A DNA stretch of 64,000 nucleotides from Plectrocnemia conspersa (lineage: Eukaryota; Arthropoda; Insecta; Trichoptera; Polycentropodidae): assembly GCA_009617715.1 (NCBI GenBank), contig VTFK01000177.1, positions 558,001 to 622,000 on the forward strand, read 5' to 3'. The notes below the pieces were generated by a model. It had not been told where the DNA came from, did no database searches, and was given only the letters and a program-made list of their open reading frames with translations. The position numbers and the translations under genes were made by a program. This document shows, piece after piece, positions 23,253-38,200 of the stretch. Within the stretch, counting starts at the first letter, position 1. Every line of letters begins with the position of its first letter.

Positions 23253-26200
23253 GTAATAATTTTTCCATAAAATAGAGTGCTTCAAAGTGTGCGAAATCTA
23301 TGAAAAATCAGTGCAATTGTGCAATCGTTTTGGTAGCAATTGGGCAATCGTTTAGTATCAATTGAGTATCAAATGTTAATTTGAAACTGTTGTGAAGTTG
23401 CGATACTGACCTTGAACGGAGTCGATCGCAGTCAAAAAAACTAGTTTTTTTGTAGGTAGTTGCTGTTGCTGTTGCTTTGCATTCTCGATACTTCCAATGT
23501 ATGTAGTGTTGACATTTCGTCGTATATGGTGCAATAAATAAACATAACGGGAATAAAAAACTATTCATTCAGTCTTGATAAGAAATTTTACATTGTATTG
23601 ATCGAGAGTTATCAAGAAAGTCATAAATTATCAAAATAATAAAATTTGATAACTAAAAACATAAGTAGACACACAAACCTAATCTATAAAATTACTTATT
23701 GATATACTTAAAAGTTAAGTCGGATATAAAGTCATTTGAGACCAAAAAAATCTGCTCATTTTGATTCGACAAAGTTTTAATCTAATTTCTAAATATTTCC
23801 ATATAAAAAAATACAGTTTTAATAATGTAGACAGGTATTATACATTTTATGTATAAAAAACTATCAAAACTATTTATTATATAATACCAGAAAATCTAGG
23901 TTCGAATTTTTAAACTATTCATTCATATTTACTTATTACAACAACGCAGGTAGTCATTTTTTATTCGATGTACTGCTGCATTATCACAGTTAAATTGTGT
24001 CTTATGCCAAAATAACTTATTATCTTTACCGGGCAAAAACTGTTAATACCGGTTTTTTGGCAGCTATGCGACTGCAAACATCTCATCCCTCAAAATATAA
24101 TACATATAAGGATTGTACATTTATTTCCTTATCAGATGTTTTACAAATATCGTACCAATTGATAATATACGAGGCAGTTTCACGCCTATCAATTTCAATT
24201 CAACTCTAGGACAAATTTGAGATTTTTCTTCATATTTTTTATTTTTTTATATATAGTATTAGCTCTATTTACTTATTATTTTTTATTTTTGATTTACTTT
24301 ATAAATCAAATTAGTAGAAAAAAAACATTACTAACTACAATATGTTTGGATTGACATTCATGAACCCATTTGCTTTTCTAGAGAAGGTCAGTTTTATTAT
24401 TATTATAATTATTATAAGTCGATTAACTAGATACCTTCCATTCCATATTAGAGACTTTGCTACTCTTTCTTATGATAACATGTTTTTTTGCAAACGTAGT
24501 AGGCTAATGAAGAAAAAATGTATTATTACGTACCTTTTACTTATGAGTGAATTAAGCTAATTTACACTTGGGCTATTGATATAATTATTGAGATATTTTA
24601 TACTTAATTCTCCATAAAAAACAGTTACCAGTTATATTTTTACATTTAATGCAATCTGAATTATATTATTTTAATTTATTTAATTATTGATTTTAATGAG
24701 TGGCAAAACATAAATAAAGTTTATATAAATAATATAAATTTGCGATCCTGATTTTTCGGAATTGACGATTTTTGGATTGGAAAGAAACTGACATGTGAGC
24801 ATTCAAATATCCCGCACGTGACAAGTGTAGGTGCATTAAACATTAAATAAATTCAGAGAGCAACTCCATTGTTTTTGACCAAAATTAATAGTTGATAATT
24901 TATAAAAAAATATATCACTATTTACTATTATAAAAAATATTTAGTCTGTAGTAATTGTTGATTGTTTTTACTCTGCTGTAACGTATTGGACTAGCGGCTA
25001 ACGGCTGTCATTTTTTCAATAAATACATATATTGCGGGATTGCTGGCCAAGTGGTGTAACTTTTTTATTTGCTTAAATGCCGGAATACATAAAATATATA
25101 TATAATATGTGAAAATGTATAAAAATGTAGGTTCAGTATCTGGTGGCAAAGTCAAAATTGTCAGTCTTTAAAGTCTGTCGAGAGCCTTCGTTGTGGTCGT
25201 TAATGTTTTGATTGTATGTCTTATGAGTGACGTATGTCTCATAACTGATAATATTTTATTGTTCAAAATATATTATATACCAAGATGTGTACAGAAAAAA
25301 GCAGGTGTCAGAATCGGGTGGCAAAGTGATTATCGGTTTGAGTCTTCGTTGTTGTTATTCATAATTAGATTGGTGATTAATGATTGTTCTCCGCTAAGGG
25401 CTTGGCAGGTAATTCGTGTTTATTGAGTTATTGCCAATTTCTAGTGATAAGATTCAGTGTCTCATATTTATAACATCACATATTCATAAAATCAGTTTTA
25501 AATCGCATATCAAGGCACTATGTCTGATAATTACAAAAAATATTTGTAACAATATTTATTTAATGCAACTCTATTAGTGTGTTTTTTTTTATAAAGAAAA
25601 GGGTTTTTCTATTTAATGGTTTTCGAAAGTCTGCGTGGCTATTGTGCGATTCTGGGTGTTCAACCGATCTCTAATGTTTTGTTAGACGAACCATTGTCGT
25701 CCTGATGATTTCTAATGCGATTATTGACAACTTCATATATATATAGCTTTTTTTTCATGTACTTGGTTTTCAGTATTGAGCGTTCATTACTAAAATTCGG
25801 CTCTTATAAGTTATAGAATCAATTTTTCTGTGTCTGATTTTATTCCCGATGTTTTTTGAAGGGTTGCATAGTAATTTACGCTGCCCACTTAAAAAGTATT
25901 TTTGATCTGTTTTTAAAGATATCATTTCTTGATCTTTGGAAATACACAAAAGTCACCTCTATTTATAAAAAATGTTCGAAATAAATAAACATAGACACAT
26001 TTTCAATTTTGGAAAAACTGAATGGGGTTTGTTCCGCCCGTTCCACTGTTACTAAACTTCTGTCTTTCACCAAAACACTGACAAAATATCTATGCGGGAA
26101 TTCAATTAGACGGATTTTGAGAAGGCTTTTGACAATGTTTGGCATTGGTTATTATAAAAAATTGATTTAACTCTGTTATTTGAGCATTCATTAACAGTTT

Positions 26201-29200
26201 GTAACCTATGGCGACCGATTGTTGAAGAGTAATTTATTCTTCGGGAGTTCCTCAAGGGTCCAACCTAAGCCCTCTGCTTTTTACGTTATTTATTAATGAC
26301 ATAAATACGACAGTTACAAATTCGATTTTTTTTCTTTTGCGGACTTCTATGGATATAGGCTTTCGTTAATCATCTACCCTTTAGTGTCAGAAAGTGCCAT
26401 TTTTGATAGAGAAATTTCCACAAGAAATCACTTTTGAGGGCAAGTGGTGGTTATCTCTACGCGTAAATGACGTCTGTGATAATCATTTCAAGATTTAGTT
26501 CTAGTTCTTGCAGAAAGTTGTATCTAGTTAAGCATTTTTTTAACTACTGAAAGATGCTGTCGACAGTAAAACTATTCTCGAGGAGTTCCAGAACGTCTTT
26601 AAGATTCACGATCGCGTCCTCTTTTAATACCTGTTAGGGCCGAGACGTCCGCCATCCGTCTCCTTAATAATCTGGCATTGCACGTTGATATTTTATTTAT
26701 TTCTCACTATGTATTATTTTTAATCATAGTATTTAAATAATATTTTTTTATAATCGTGATACATAAGGTTAACGTGTTAGGTCACAATGTTCTTAATTTA
26801 ATTTATAAAAATAAATACCATACATAAATATACAATATCTAAAAGAAATCAATTAAAATGAACGTTTTCAATAGCAAATATTTTAGTGACGTCATGACAT
26901 CTTATGTATATTTTTTCAAAACTAACTATCAATTAATGTGAACAAGGTCTGATTAGTTGTTGAAAAATCTTAAAATAGACGGCAGTTTGACGGTCATCCA
27001 TTAGCATCGATCTACTTTAATGCACTGTTCTTCCTTCAAAATGTTTTTTCACAATCTCCATATTGTGATATTGTGCCGCTCTCCATTTGGGTATTTTTAA
27101 GAAACCTGATATTCACGTTGTTGTTGCTGTTATGTAAATTAATCATGAAATAACAATCCGCCTCAGAAGCTTTGAAATTATTATGACGTTCTTATGGAAA
27201 CGGTTTTCCCAATGCTTTTATTTTTGCTATTTACAAACATTGCTAATTATATTTTTAGTGCATACTATGTTACACATTATATAGTTTTTTTTTAAATATG
27301 ACAATCTAATATCTAGTAATTTAATTAGCAATTGTTTAAATCATTTAATGCTGTATAAAAAAAATAATTATTATTTGCGAATATTATTCTAACATTAGAT
27401 AAAAAAGTAATTATTTATAAATGTACGTGAAAATAATTTGTATACTGATAACAGTGTATATATTGTAACTAAACGTATAAAAAAATCATGACTCATGATT
27501 GATTAGACCGATTTTAAACAATTATGAGTTAATGCTGAATAATTTAACATTCGATTAACTCATATTACTTTTATGTACTTATACCGATTAACAAGATATA
27601 AAAATATATTTCACATTATAAATTTGTTTCTAAGAAACACTATAAGTAAAATCAAAACCTGTCTTTAATTAAATACACAAAATACTTGAATTTACATATG
27701 TAGGTATATATTCAATGGCAACGGTAAATCACCACAATTGAATTTTTTCTACAAATACTACACACAGTATTATTGGTTTTATCAAGGTAAAACAATCTGT
27801 AAATATCGTATTGATTCAGAATATATTTATTTAGTTACACATTGTATGCAAACATGGGAAAAACTTGATCGCAATGTGATATTAATGATTCTGCGATTTA
27901 ATCTTTCTAATAGTTGACCTTCAATTACTGACAATTAAAAACTTACTAGCATGCAAGGCAATATGATGATACTTCATATGTGTACAACATGTGAAGCATT
28001 GTAAAAATAAACTTGAGTTTTTTATAAGTCGCTCAAACATGGATTTCCCCGACGCTCGGGGAGATACAGAGTCAATGACTCAGTGATCTGCCTACAATCT
28101 TGGCCCGGATTGTGATTTGAATCACCAATTCAAATAGAGAAGACTGGTACCATTGCATATGTAATTAGCTTGTTTCGGAAACTTTTGGAATGTAGTGACG
28201 CAGATTAAAAAAAAAACTGGTATCAGATTATATTGACAAGTAATAAATATGCTTTTATATATGAATATATATTTTACAAAGATATTTATAATCTGGGATT
28301 TTCTATGACTTGAGTCGATTTTGTGGACCAAACTAAGTACGCTCTTCCAAGAGCTTCGCTCTTCTTTAGTCTAAAACAGTCCAGATTATGTGTTGATTGG
28401 CCCATTTTAAGCGAGATGCATTTCTTCGGTCAATCACGATTTTTTTTGGCAGGTATGACTTCATACACCCATTTTCATAAGTCACATTTAGTACTTTGTT
28501 CAGACGTATTGGAGATTTGTTTTTTACTGGCAGCTCCTATGTACGATACATAACGTCTGAATATTTCTTAAGAATTATTATGCAAAAATAAAATTTATTT
28601 AATATTATAATATATTGTAGAATAAAAATTTTTTTCTTTATTAAAAATGACTTGGAGTTGAGGCAACACTTATTAAAATAACTATGGACTACAAAGAGTT
28701 AATCAAAGAAAGTTCGCAAATACTTGATCTTTACCAACATTTAAAAAATAAGTTATTCTTTTCATAATTGCTTATAATTATAAGCTACAGACTAAAATTT
28801 ATTTATACAAAAATATATCGCATTTTTTAGTGTGACAATTTGATGCTATAATATTTATAAATATTTTCACTATAAATGCTGACGGTCAATTGTCCAGATA
28901 ACCACTCCAAAGCAATTGAAACACATTAATGAGTCATAAAAGATGTGAGAAATATAACCAAAGATTATTGATATATCTTAAATTCTTGTGAATGCAAAAA
29001 GTTATGTTTTTTATATGCTACTGTGTATACATATATCACTCTCTCGTAATTTGGACACCGACCAAAACACTGCATGTTTATTTTAAGACGAAATGACGTC
29101 TTGTTGCTTTTTATATTTCTAATTATCATAATGTAATTATTATAAAAGTATAATTTATTATAAGGCTGTACCATACGGTCTATTAGGACACTGATAATAT

Positions 29201-32200
29201 CGATCTTAACCTAAGTTTATTTATGGCTTGTCAATAAAGTTTATTTATAAACCGAAAAGCTAAAATTACGTTGAGTTTAAGATCTTTAGTGTAATAGAAG
29301 ATCTTAATTCTTCCATAAATTCTTCTCAGATGAACTTTGAAAAAAATTAAGAAAAGTAGTAAAGTTTTATTAAAGACTTCACACATTCCTCAAAATCAAC
29401 TACAGATAAAATAACAATATAAAATTTGTGGCATTAGCGAGTTTAATTGAGTTATTTTATGAAAACTTAGATTAGTAGAATAAATATAATTGATTGCTAG
29501 CAGTTATGACTTTTGATAAATATGTCTATTTTGTGCAATAAGACAGAAAAAATAGTTTTTTAAATCAATTTTTACGATATTCTCAAGGGCTGCCATCATA
29601 AATAATTGAATTGTCTGCTGGCACAAACAACTCATTGAATATGGAAAATAAATATGGTTTTGAGCGTGGCATTTAAACTTAAATCATTTTAAAGATCAAA
29701 AGCTATATTTCGCATCCTAATTATGATTGAAAAAAAATGCTTTTTATATACATATATATTTTAAGAATATTGTAAGATTTTCTACATTTTCCCAATATTT
29801 TGTTGTTATTTATTTTAGTAATTAAAATTGGCATATTTATAGTGTATTTATGTAAAAAATATATATACATAAATTTGTAGTATTAAAATAAATATTTTTT
29901 CTTATTCATTATATTGTGAAATTTATAGATTATATAAAATATTTGCAATCTGAAATGTTTTTTTTTTAAGTCATTATTATTCAGCATATGCTTTTGCAAA
30001 TCATTATGCAAAGATATTTTTTATTGTGTTTTTGTGATTAGATGTGAGAAATTGTATATATTTGATTTTAATGCTGAGTTTTGACATCAAGATTTTAATT
30101 ATGAATTCTTAAAAGTAGAAAGTTTTTATAAATGAATTTCCTAGATTTTTTTACAATTGATAATTAATTATATATAATATATGTATTTTTATTTGGGTTT
30201 TCTGATTATTTAAATTGTACATATACCTTTATATTGTTAAGTTGTAATATCAATACTTTAATTAGGAATTTTTAGAGAAAGGAAAATACAACTTTTCTCT
30301 TAAAAGTTACTACCAAAGAATGTATTTTTTAATTAGTTTATATTTTTTTTTCTAATCATTTTAATAGAAAATATTCTCATTTAAAGCAAAACTTTAGCAG
30401 GAATATTTAAATTATGGGGAAATTGAAGTTTTTTTATGTGCTTTTGTGTTTAATTATATTCTACACATATTCTATAGATTTTTCAAGTATGAAAATTAAA
30501 ACTTTTTACAAAATAATTATTATTTTTTTTTAAATTTAATTTTTTTTTCTTAATTAGTTTTATTTTTGCCATTCAAATTTTAAATGTAAAATTAGAAAAT
30601 AAAAAATTGAAATATTTGCTTTAAAATTTGTTTGTAATTTTTTCTACAATTATTATTTTTTTAGTTTTTAATTGTGTTATTATAAATAAATATTTTGTAC
30701 ATATATACATACATATTCTTAAATAGCTAAGTTCAAACACATTTATGTTGAAATTAGTTATTTATGTTAAATAATAATTTTATTAAATATTTTAATAATT
30801 TTAATATTTATTTTAAATAATTGTTATTTATTTTAAATAATAATTTTTACAAAAGAATTTCTGAATACTTTTTTTTTTACAAATAATTTAATGTAATAGT
30901 TTTTCATTTTTTTTTTAATAAATATATCGCACATGTCTTCTATACTTTGCACATCAAAATTTAAAATGTACATATAATTCATTTTTAAAGTATAATTTTT
31001 TTTTTCAAAAAATTCTATAAATTAACTTATTTGTGTTGTTTACAACAATATAATTTTTCGTAATAAAGTGATTTTTTGTATCTAAAGTTTTTTTTATGTA
31101 TACATTTTTTATGGCATACTGTGACGTGTAGCTTTAAGTATTATTTATCTAGAATTAAATTTTATTTCAATTTCTTGTGACAAATCAGCAATGCGTTGAT
31201 TAAAAATATTTTTTAAGTAGTTTTTATAAAGATTGCATAGATTTTATTATTTATTTTAGTGTAATCTATTGATTTTTTATTAAAAAAAGATTAGAAAATA
31301 TTAAATAAATAATATAAATTAAAAAAATCATTTAATTTAAACTTTTATTGAAAAAAACTTGCATTGAAATTTTTTATGTTTTTACAGTTTTTTTTATAAT
31401 CTATAGTATTAATTTTGTCATCTAAAATTTACATATCCTAATATATATTTTTTAACAATAAGTTTAACAATGAATCATTTTTATTAAGTTTGACATTGAC
31501 GCATAATTTAAAATATTGTATTGTAATTCGAATTCTTGTTATATATCTAAAAGTTACGCATCACACGTATTTGTGAACTTTCATATAACATAAGCAAAAA
31601 ACTAAATTAATTTTTATACACAATATTTTTACAATTATTAGTATATGTACATATTATATATCCGCCGTTTACTTTTGTAGTCTATTATATGATTTAATCT
31701 TAGAAAGTGGCTGATTTTATCAATCTTCTAAGGGTCATATCAGTAGTTTCGCTTAGTGTAAGTTCAACGCTGACCTCTAGTTTATTTAAAGTCGAAAGCA
31801 AAGTTATAGTTTTACATAGTAGTTTAGATTTTGTTTTTGTAAAATTGTATTATATATCTACTTAACGTTTTTCTCAATGATTCGGGGCGTAAACATAGTA
31901 TTTGTTATCGTCTTATAATAATCTAGTTAACAACGGTTAAAAATAGTTAAACATGACAATGGTGTTGTATAATGTATTGTTTAATCTTGGATATAAGTAA
32001 CTTTTTGCGGAGATATAATACACATTCTTTTGTATTTAGCATTGATCATTGTTTTGTTCAGGTAATCCCAATTTTTTGTTTTGAGGATGTGTGCTCATAT
32101 ATGTAACCGTTTGTATAAAATTAATTGTTCTTAAATAGTCACACATAAAAATAGATTTTGTATTATGATAAATTTTATAATTATTTATAAAAAGTGTTTT

Positions 32201-35200
32201 ATTAGAGAATCTAATATAGTACTTCATTTTTGTAATGATATTAGATTTATAGTGAGATAATAGATTTTAATTATAACAATAGTACTTCATATTCTTTGCG
32301 TATATATTGTAGATAAATATTATCTTATCAAAAATATTTATGTTGAATATTTCTTTACAAAATTTTAACGACTTGCATCCGGGTCGTATTGTGTGAATAA
32401 CGGTTCACCGCCGCAGCGCGAATGTGACGCCTGCGAACAAAATCCGAACATACGTGTTTTTAATTAATTATATCAAACTAAGTCATAACTTTGGAAAGAG
32501 AAGTTCATAACAATAGATTATTAAGACCATAAACGGTGCGCATGTTTAAAATATATTTTATTGACCATTGTCCCGACTCTAATTGCGTGTGAATTTTAAT
32601 GTTCTCTTCCGAATTCTGTGAGGTCGGGAATTTCATGAAAATGTGGAAGAAAAAACAAACGTCCGGCAGTACACGGTGTACTAAAAAAATATTAGCTTTA
32701 GACAATTTCTTTGTTATATGTAATATAATAATATATTATACATATGTTCAAGTAGAATTACAATTGGTCTTATAATTGGTCTATCTATATTCAGGGCCTC
32801 ATGACTAAAATTACATTTTATATCATTTTTAACATCGTAATATAATTCCATGAATAAATAATAATGTGTACGAGTTAACCCTTTCTATGCTAAGAATAAA
32901 TATATAAATTAGCCACTGTTGCGACATATTTTCTAAAATCATATTTTATGCGAAATATTTTAATTAGGTAGTTTACATTTATTTATATTTTTGTTTAGCC
33001 ATTAAAAAATGTTATATTTGTTTATATCTGCCTGTCTTAATATAGAAGACCTTGCGTTTTAATTTCATATGCTAGTTAATTTCCTACTTTTTCAAGAGTT
33101 AATGATAACCGGTTTTATAAATGTTTTGTGCAATATCATCTTAATGTCTTTATTGTGAAGATTCGACCTTATAAGTCTATTACAACTGTGATAACATCTC
33201 TAATGATTGTCTATTAACTTAATAATGATTTATTTTTTCTATTTAGAATTGATACTATGTATCAGGAGTTAGCAACTTTTCTTGAATCTGTTTCCTTTAA
33301 TAATCAAAGAATAATCTCTTTTACTTATTATTAATTTTAGGTTTATATTGATATTCTAATTATGGATTGCAATAATACCGGGATTTTCAATATCGGTATT
33401 ATGTATAGAAAAACAGTTATAAATGTTTCTGTATATTTTATTATAACCCTTTCAGTCCAAAATAATTTGGCTATAAAAGCGAATTTTTTTTTGAAAAAAT
33501 CATTTATTTGCATTTTAAAATAAATTATGTTATATGTTCACTCAATTATGCAAGTTAATTAATCATAAAAGCACTAATATTAAGTTGTTACAACAATGAT
33601 AATCATATTTATTTACTTAAAAAAATAAAATATAAATCAAGTTTGATTTAAAAAAAACACTCGTCTACACATTGTATTATATTATATCTTTAGTTAATAA
33701 CAGAAAGAAATAATATCGCATTATTTTCAATAGAGATAAAATTGCATACAGTTTACATTACCTGCCTTGGATTTCACTTTGCCAGCCATCCCTATCATAT
33801 AAAAGGGCGCCTATTGATTCGCATTTAAAAAAAATTATGTTATACATATGTATGTGTTTTAAAAGTTGATGTCTATTTAAGAATATTCCGTTGATTATTT
33901 GGGTCTGAATAGAGTTAAAATGTACGAATAATAGAAAGAATTCAGTGTATGCAATACCTGCTTTGGTCTTCGCCAGCCATCCCTATCATAAAAAGGACGC
34001 GATCATTTCTCTGTTATATACCAGAATTGTTGGTAACTGCTAAATACCGTTAGATTTCCTGAGATAAATCAAATGTATTCCTTTTATGTTAAATTAAATG
34101 TTATTTCGTCTAAATATCGGTAGTTAGGATTTTTTTGCATAGGTAGGGTGGTCCGATATTTCAGTTTTTGCTCTCAAACAATATGGGCATCGTCGTTTTC
34201 GTAGTTTTCAGCCATTTAGATATCGTTTTCATTAATTAAGATATACAGATTTAAAAATTAAAGTATTTTATTTTGTAATACTGATAGTATCGAATTTTTT
34301 AATTCAAATAATTAATTTAATTAAATTTTCACTTCAATACCGGTATTGAAATCCCTAAAAGCAACATAATTATTACTACTTGATCCATCATTAATCATGG
34401 TCTCATCTAATAATTATGTAAGATATCTGAATCAAAGATGTTTTCGGTATTACCGGTATTTTATTTTGTAATACCGGTATTACCATAGGTCAATTTTTGA
34501 CATAATACCGTTATTACTGGTATTGAAATCCTTAATTCTAATTTTAATATTATTTATATATATGCTGTAATTTTATTTGTACTTTTATACTTTGTTTTAT
34601 ATGATATAACATTATGTACTTATTTTATATATACATATAACATGCAATTTCGTGAAAAATGTTCACTTAAAATGTGCACCAAAACTGATATAATAAAATA
34701 TGTACTCAGGTATCAACGGCCTACGACTGTTCAAATTTTAATTTAAAGAAATGACATATCATATCTTGATTGTTTTCACACGATTTTTCTTATGCTAGTT
34801 TTCCATTGTGATAATTTATGAAATGCCCGTCAAAATAGCGTGACTAACTTGATATAATTTAATCAATCTCGAAATTCATTCGTGAGATTCAGGAAATCTA
34901 AGAAATTGTTCTATGACGCAATCGATTAAATTGTGACTATAATATTAACAAATACCTGGGTGTAATGAATCAGACTTGTTATTGGTTTTAAATGCACATT
35001 AAAATAGTTGCTTATCATAGATTATCGCGATAGATATATATTTTTATTGGTAAAAACTATATCGATAACATTTTTGCAACATTAGAATTAAAGATAAACT
35101 ATCTACTTATTTACTATAAATTGTTTCGATAAATTTTCTCGTTAATTCATACAAATATTTACACCATGTAGATGTTTCACATTCACCCTGTATAATAACA

Positions 35201-38200
35201 ACACTGTTTCGGGCCATTAATTAATGTCGTGTAAGCAATTTAACACTGTTTTGAGACCCTCTCGAAAGAATTGTTCGAAAGTACGCTAAATCTTAAGAGA
35301 GGATGTAGAGTTGCAGAGGGTGAGACGAAAATTGAAGGCGGAGAATTTGTCCTGTGCGCAATTTGGCACAATAGTTTTGTCACAATCGAACTCGTATTTT
35401 GCGAAGCTATAAAAAAGTGCTATTCTTGAAAAATATATTAAATCGTGCGAGAGAATCTTAAGATTATTAAATATATATTTCACTTTTATTGATCTTGTAA
35501 TGTAATTACTTTTCCTCTTCATTGTTGAGAGTCATGATTTATTTTATTTTTTATGCGGAGAGAATCTATTATTTTTCGATTAGTTCAATTTTCCACTGCA
35601 TTTTTGAGTGACTGTGATAAATGTTCTGTTTGGTTTTTTATTGAATTATGGAATATTTTTGTACATAAATATAAATTTATGTACAAAAATACAATAAATA
35701 ATTGTTTTAATTTAATATTAAAACTGCATAATTTCTAAAAAAATGTTTTTTTTTTTATTTCCAGCTCATATGTACGATTACGTGATATATTAATAAGAAA
35801 TAGTTTAACTGGTGTAATATATCACGAAACAATTTTAAATGTGAGCTTTCTCTTCCCAACACATAAAATATTGACCCTTCATAATTCAACGTTAATATGG
35901 TGGCAATATTTTATGCAGCAGATTTTTATTACACGAGATAGCAGAGGAGGATATATTAGTCAAACATCTTTCTGGTGCCATTAGACCTTAGCGAAGACAG
36001 GATCCCCCGCTACGTTGGCTTTATGGGGGCGTTGGGTACTTCCTTGACACCCTCTCTATTTTAAATGACGCAAATAGACCCTCCTCGTCGGCACGTAAGA
36101 GGTTAAAAAATATTAGCTCTACTTATTATTAGGCTTTGTCCCTTTTGAATAATACATTTGGAAATTTACATTCGATCTCTTACAATGTTTTTACAGTTAT
36201 TACTTTTTCAAAAGCTTTTACATTTTTCGATGATTTTTGAGTTGAATGCTTGATTTGGTAAAAGCTTTTCATAGTCATATTTTGACATATCACTTGTCAC
36301 AATGCTTTTAATAAAAGACTCGATGTTGCATAGCTTTTATGGCACTTTCTAAATTTTACGAATTAATAGCTGCACTATGTTAAAATCGCGATCAGATATA
36401 AATACATAAAATGCTTTACTAAAACATTTTTAAAATGTAGTAAATGGTAGAATGCGGTATATAAGTAATTAGGATTTTGCGAGTCGTGATTTTTTTTATA
36501 TTTTAAACAGAGAACTATATTAGACTTTTTTATCAGCTTGGAATAAAATGATCACATTGTCTGCTTTATTATCATATTTTATTTCCGTATCTCTAATATT
36601 TTACATTATTGATTTTTCTAGTACTATGATTTTTATTGCAAATATGATAATATGATGAAAATGTTTTAGAGTAAATACGAATATGAATAAACATCTAGTG
36701 TAAATATAATATCTAAATTCGTAAGGTTCATATTAATATTGCAATAATAGTATAAAAGCATACGAAACGTGAACATATTTTTATATATGTATATAATACA
36801 TGATACATTTATCAATATTAACTTTGATTAGATAAAATACGTAATATTTAATGTCACTGAATTGAATTTTTTTTGAACACTGTGTACACTTTTAAGGGAG
36901 TGGTAAAAGATAAGGTAAAATTATATGTTTATCGGCTTTTAAAAGTGCTTATTTTAGGTATTCAAATAAATCCAAGGTTAACATTATACAAATAGAGTGA
37001 ATTAGTGTTAATTTTAATAATAGCCGTATGTGTTGAAAGTGTAATAAATTTAATAAGACTTGCAGAACAAGTGTATTTGTTACGCCAACGTACGTAAAAA
37101 ATTCAGAAGCATTAGAAAAAAAAATGCAACAACAAAGCCACAACTTATTTAATTTGCTATTCTGATTACAAGTTCCCAATTACAGTGTTGCAGAATCTTT
37201 AGCGTTATTTAAAAAAAATGTATCGGACAATAACAAATCTGTTTCCACCCTCAAATCGTCACATAGTCTAAGTAGGTAAAACAAAAACACCTGCCTTATT
37301 GAGAAAAAAATATATCAGACACTTCCGTTTATTCGTTTATCTATATCTTAAAAATATAATGTTAATATAATATTTTTTATTATAAATTAAATAGTATGTA
37401 AATAAACATGACAAAAAACATGTTGAGAGCCTCTGAATTCATATAAAAAAAAATCAGAATTTACAAAATTATTGCAATCGTTGATGTTTCATAATGTATG
37501 AACAATTGTTCCATTATCTAAATGCATTACTTCATAGTAATTATATTTTTTTCACAAATATTAGTATGATACAATATATAATACAAACTATGTAAAATTA
37601 CTTTGCTTCTAAACATAGTGACTTACATATAATTCAATAAATCTTAGCTTCGTGTCAAAAAGCATATTTTTTATTAAAGTAAAAATATTTCATTTTCACT
37701 AATGTTAAATAAAAAAGAATTGTGTTAAGCAAAATTAATTTAATATATTGTAAGTTAATTAAAAAAAGCAATTTTTTTCACAACCAGATAAAATTATTAC
37801 ACAATATCCTATGTTGTAAAATTGTAATAAAATACAATACTGTTTCGAATATTTTATAAATATATATGTAGTATTAAATTTATTATGTGATTATAATATA
37901 AATTATGTTTATACATAGTATAAAGCCAAAAATGTCTTTTAAGCACAGTGTCTTTTAATGGCCAGTATTCAATGTGTTAAGGCAGTTAGAAAAATATAAT
38001 GCCGATTCTGACCGCGCGCTTTTTGGCCGTAAATATAATACTTACAACTTATTCAGTAGCTAATTTATTTGTGTCTGTTATTTTGTCTTGTTTATATTTG
38101 TATGTATTATGATGTATTAGTACTTTTGACTATCGTGACGCATTGAGTTTGCCTGTCAGGTCACGATGGTTATAATTTTAATAAATAAATAAATAAATAA

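Larger units (their letters stand above)
33358..34535. repeat. Cluster of ATACCGGTATT palindromes, probable DNA-transposon ends
   Basis: ATACCGGTATT-type words occur near 33,377, 34,336, 34,450, 34,470, 34,500 and 34,520, often next to GAAATCC. This matches a common hAT-like terminal pattern (GGGATTTCAATACCGGTATT). Two copies of the GCCAGCCATCCCTATCATA block (33,770 and 33,960) lie inside the same interval. Confidence 0.45.

Noticed and set aside
23003..23275. Second plus-strand frame of 90 codons overlapping the Methuselah-like exon 1
   Set aside because: Arg/Pro-rich alternative frame of a GC-rich exon; it lacks the signal peptide.
28600..32000. Possible RNA genes or arrays in the poly-T rich stretch
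   Set aside because: Only low-complexity A/T runs are seen; no repeat-spacer pattern, no box motifs and no stable non-AT stem.
35286..35738. Frames of 61-78 codons in intron 1
   Set aside because: Composition follows local AT bias, no motif, and one overlaps a perfect hairpin.
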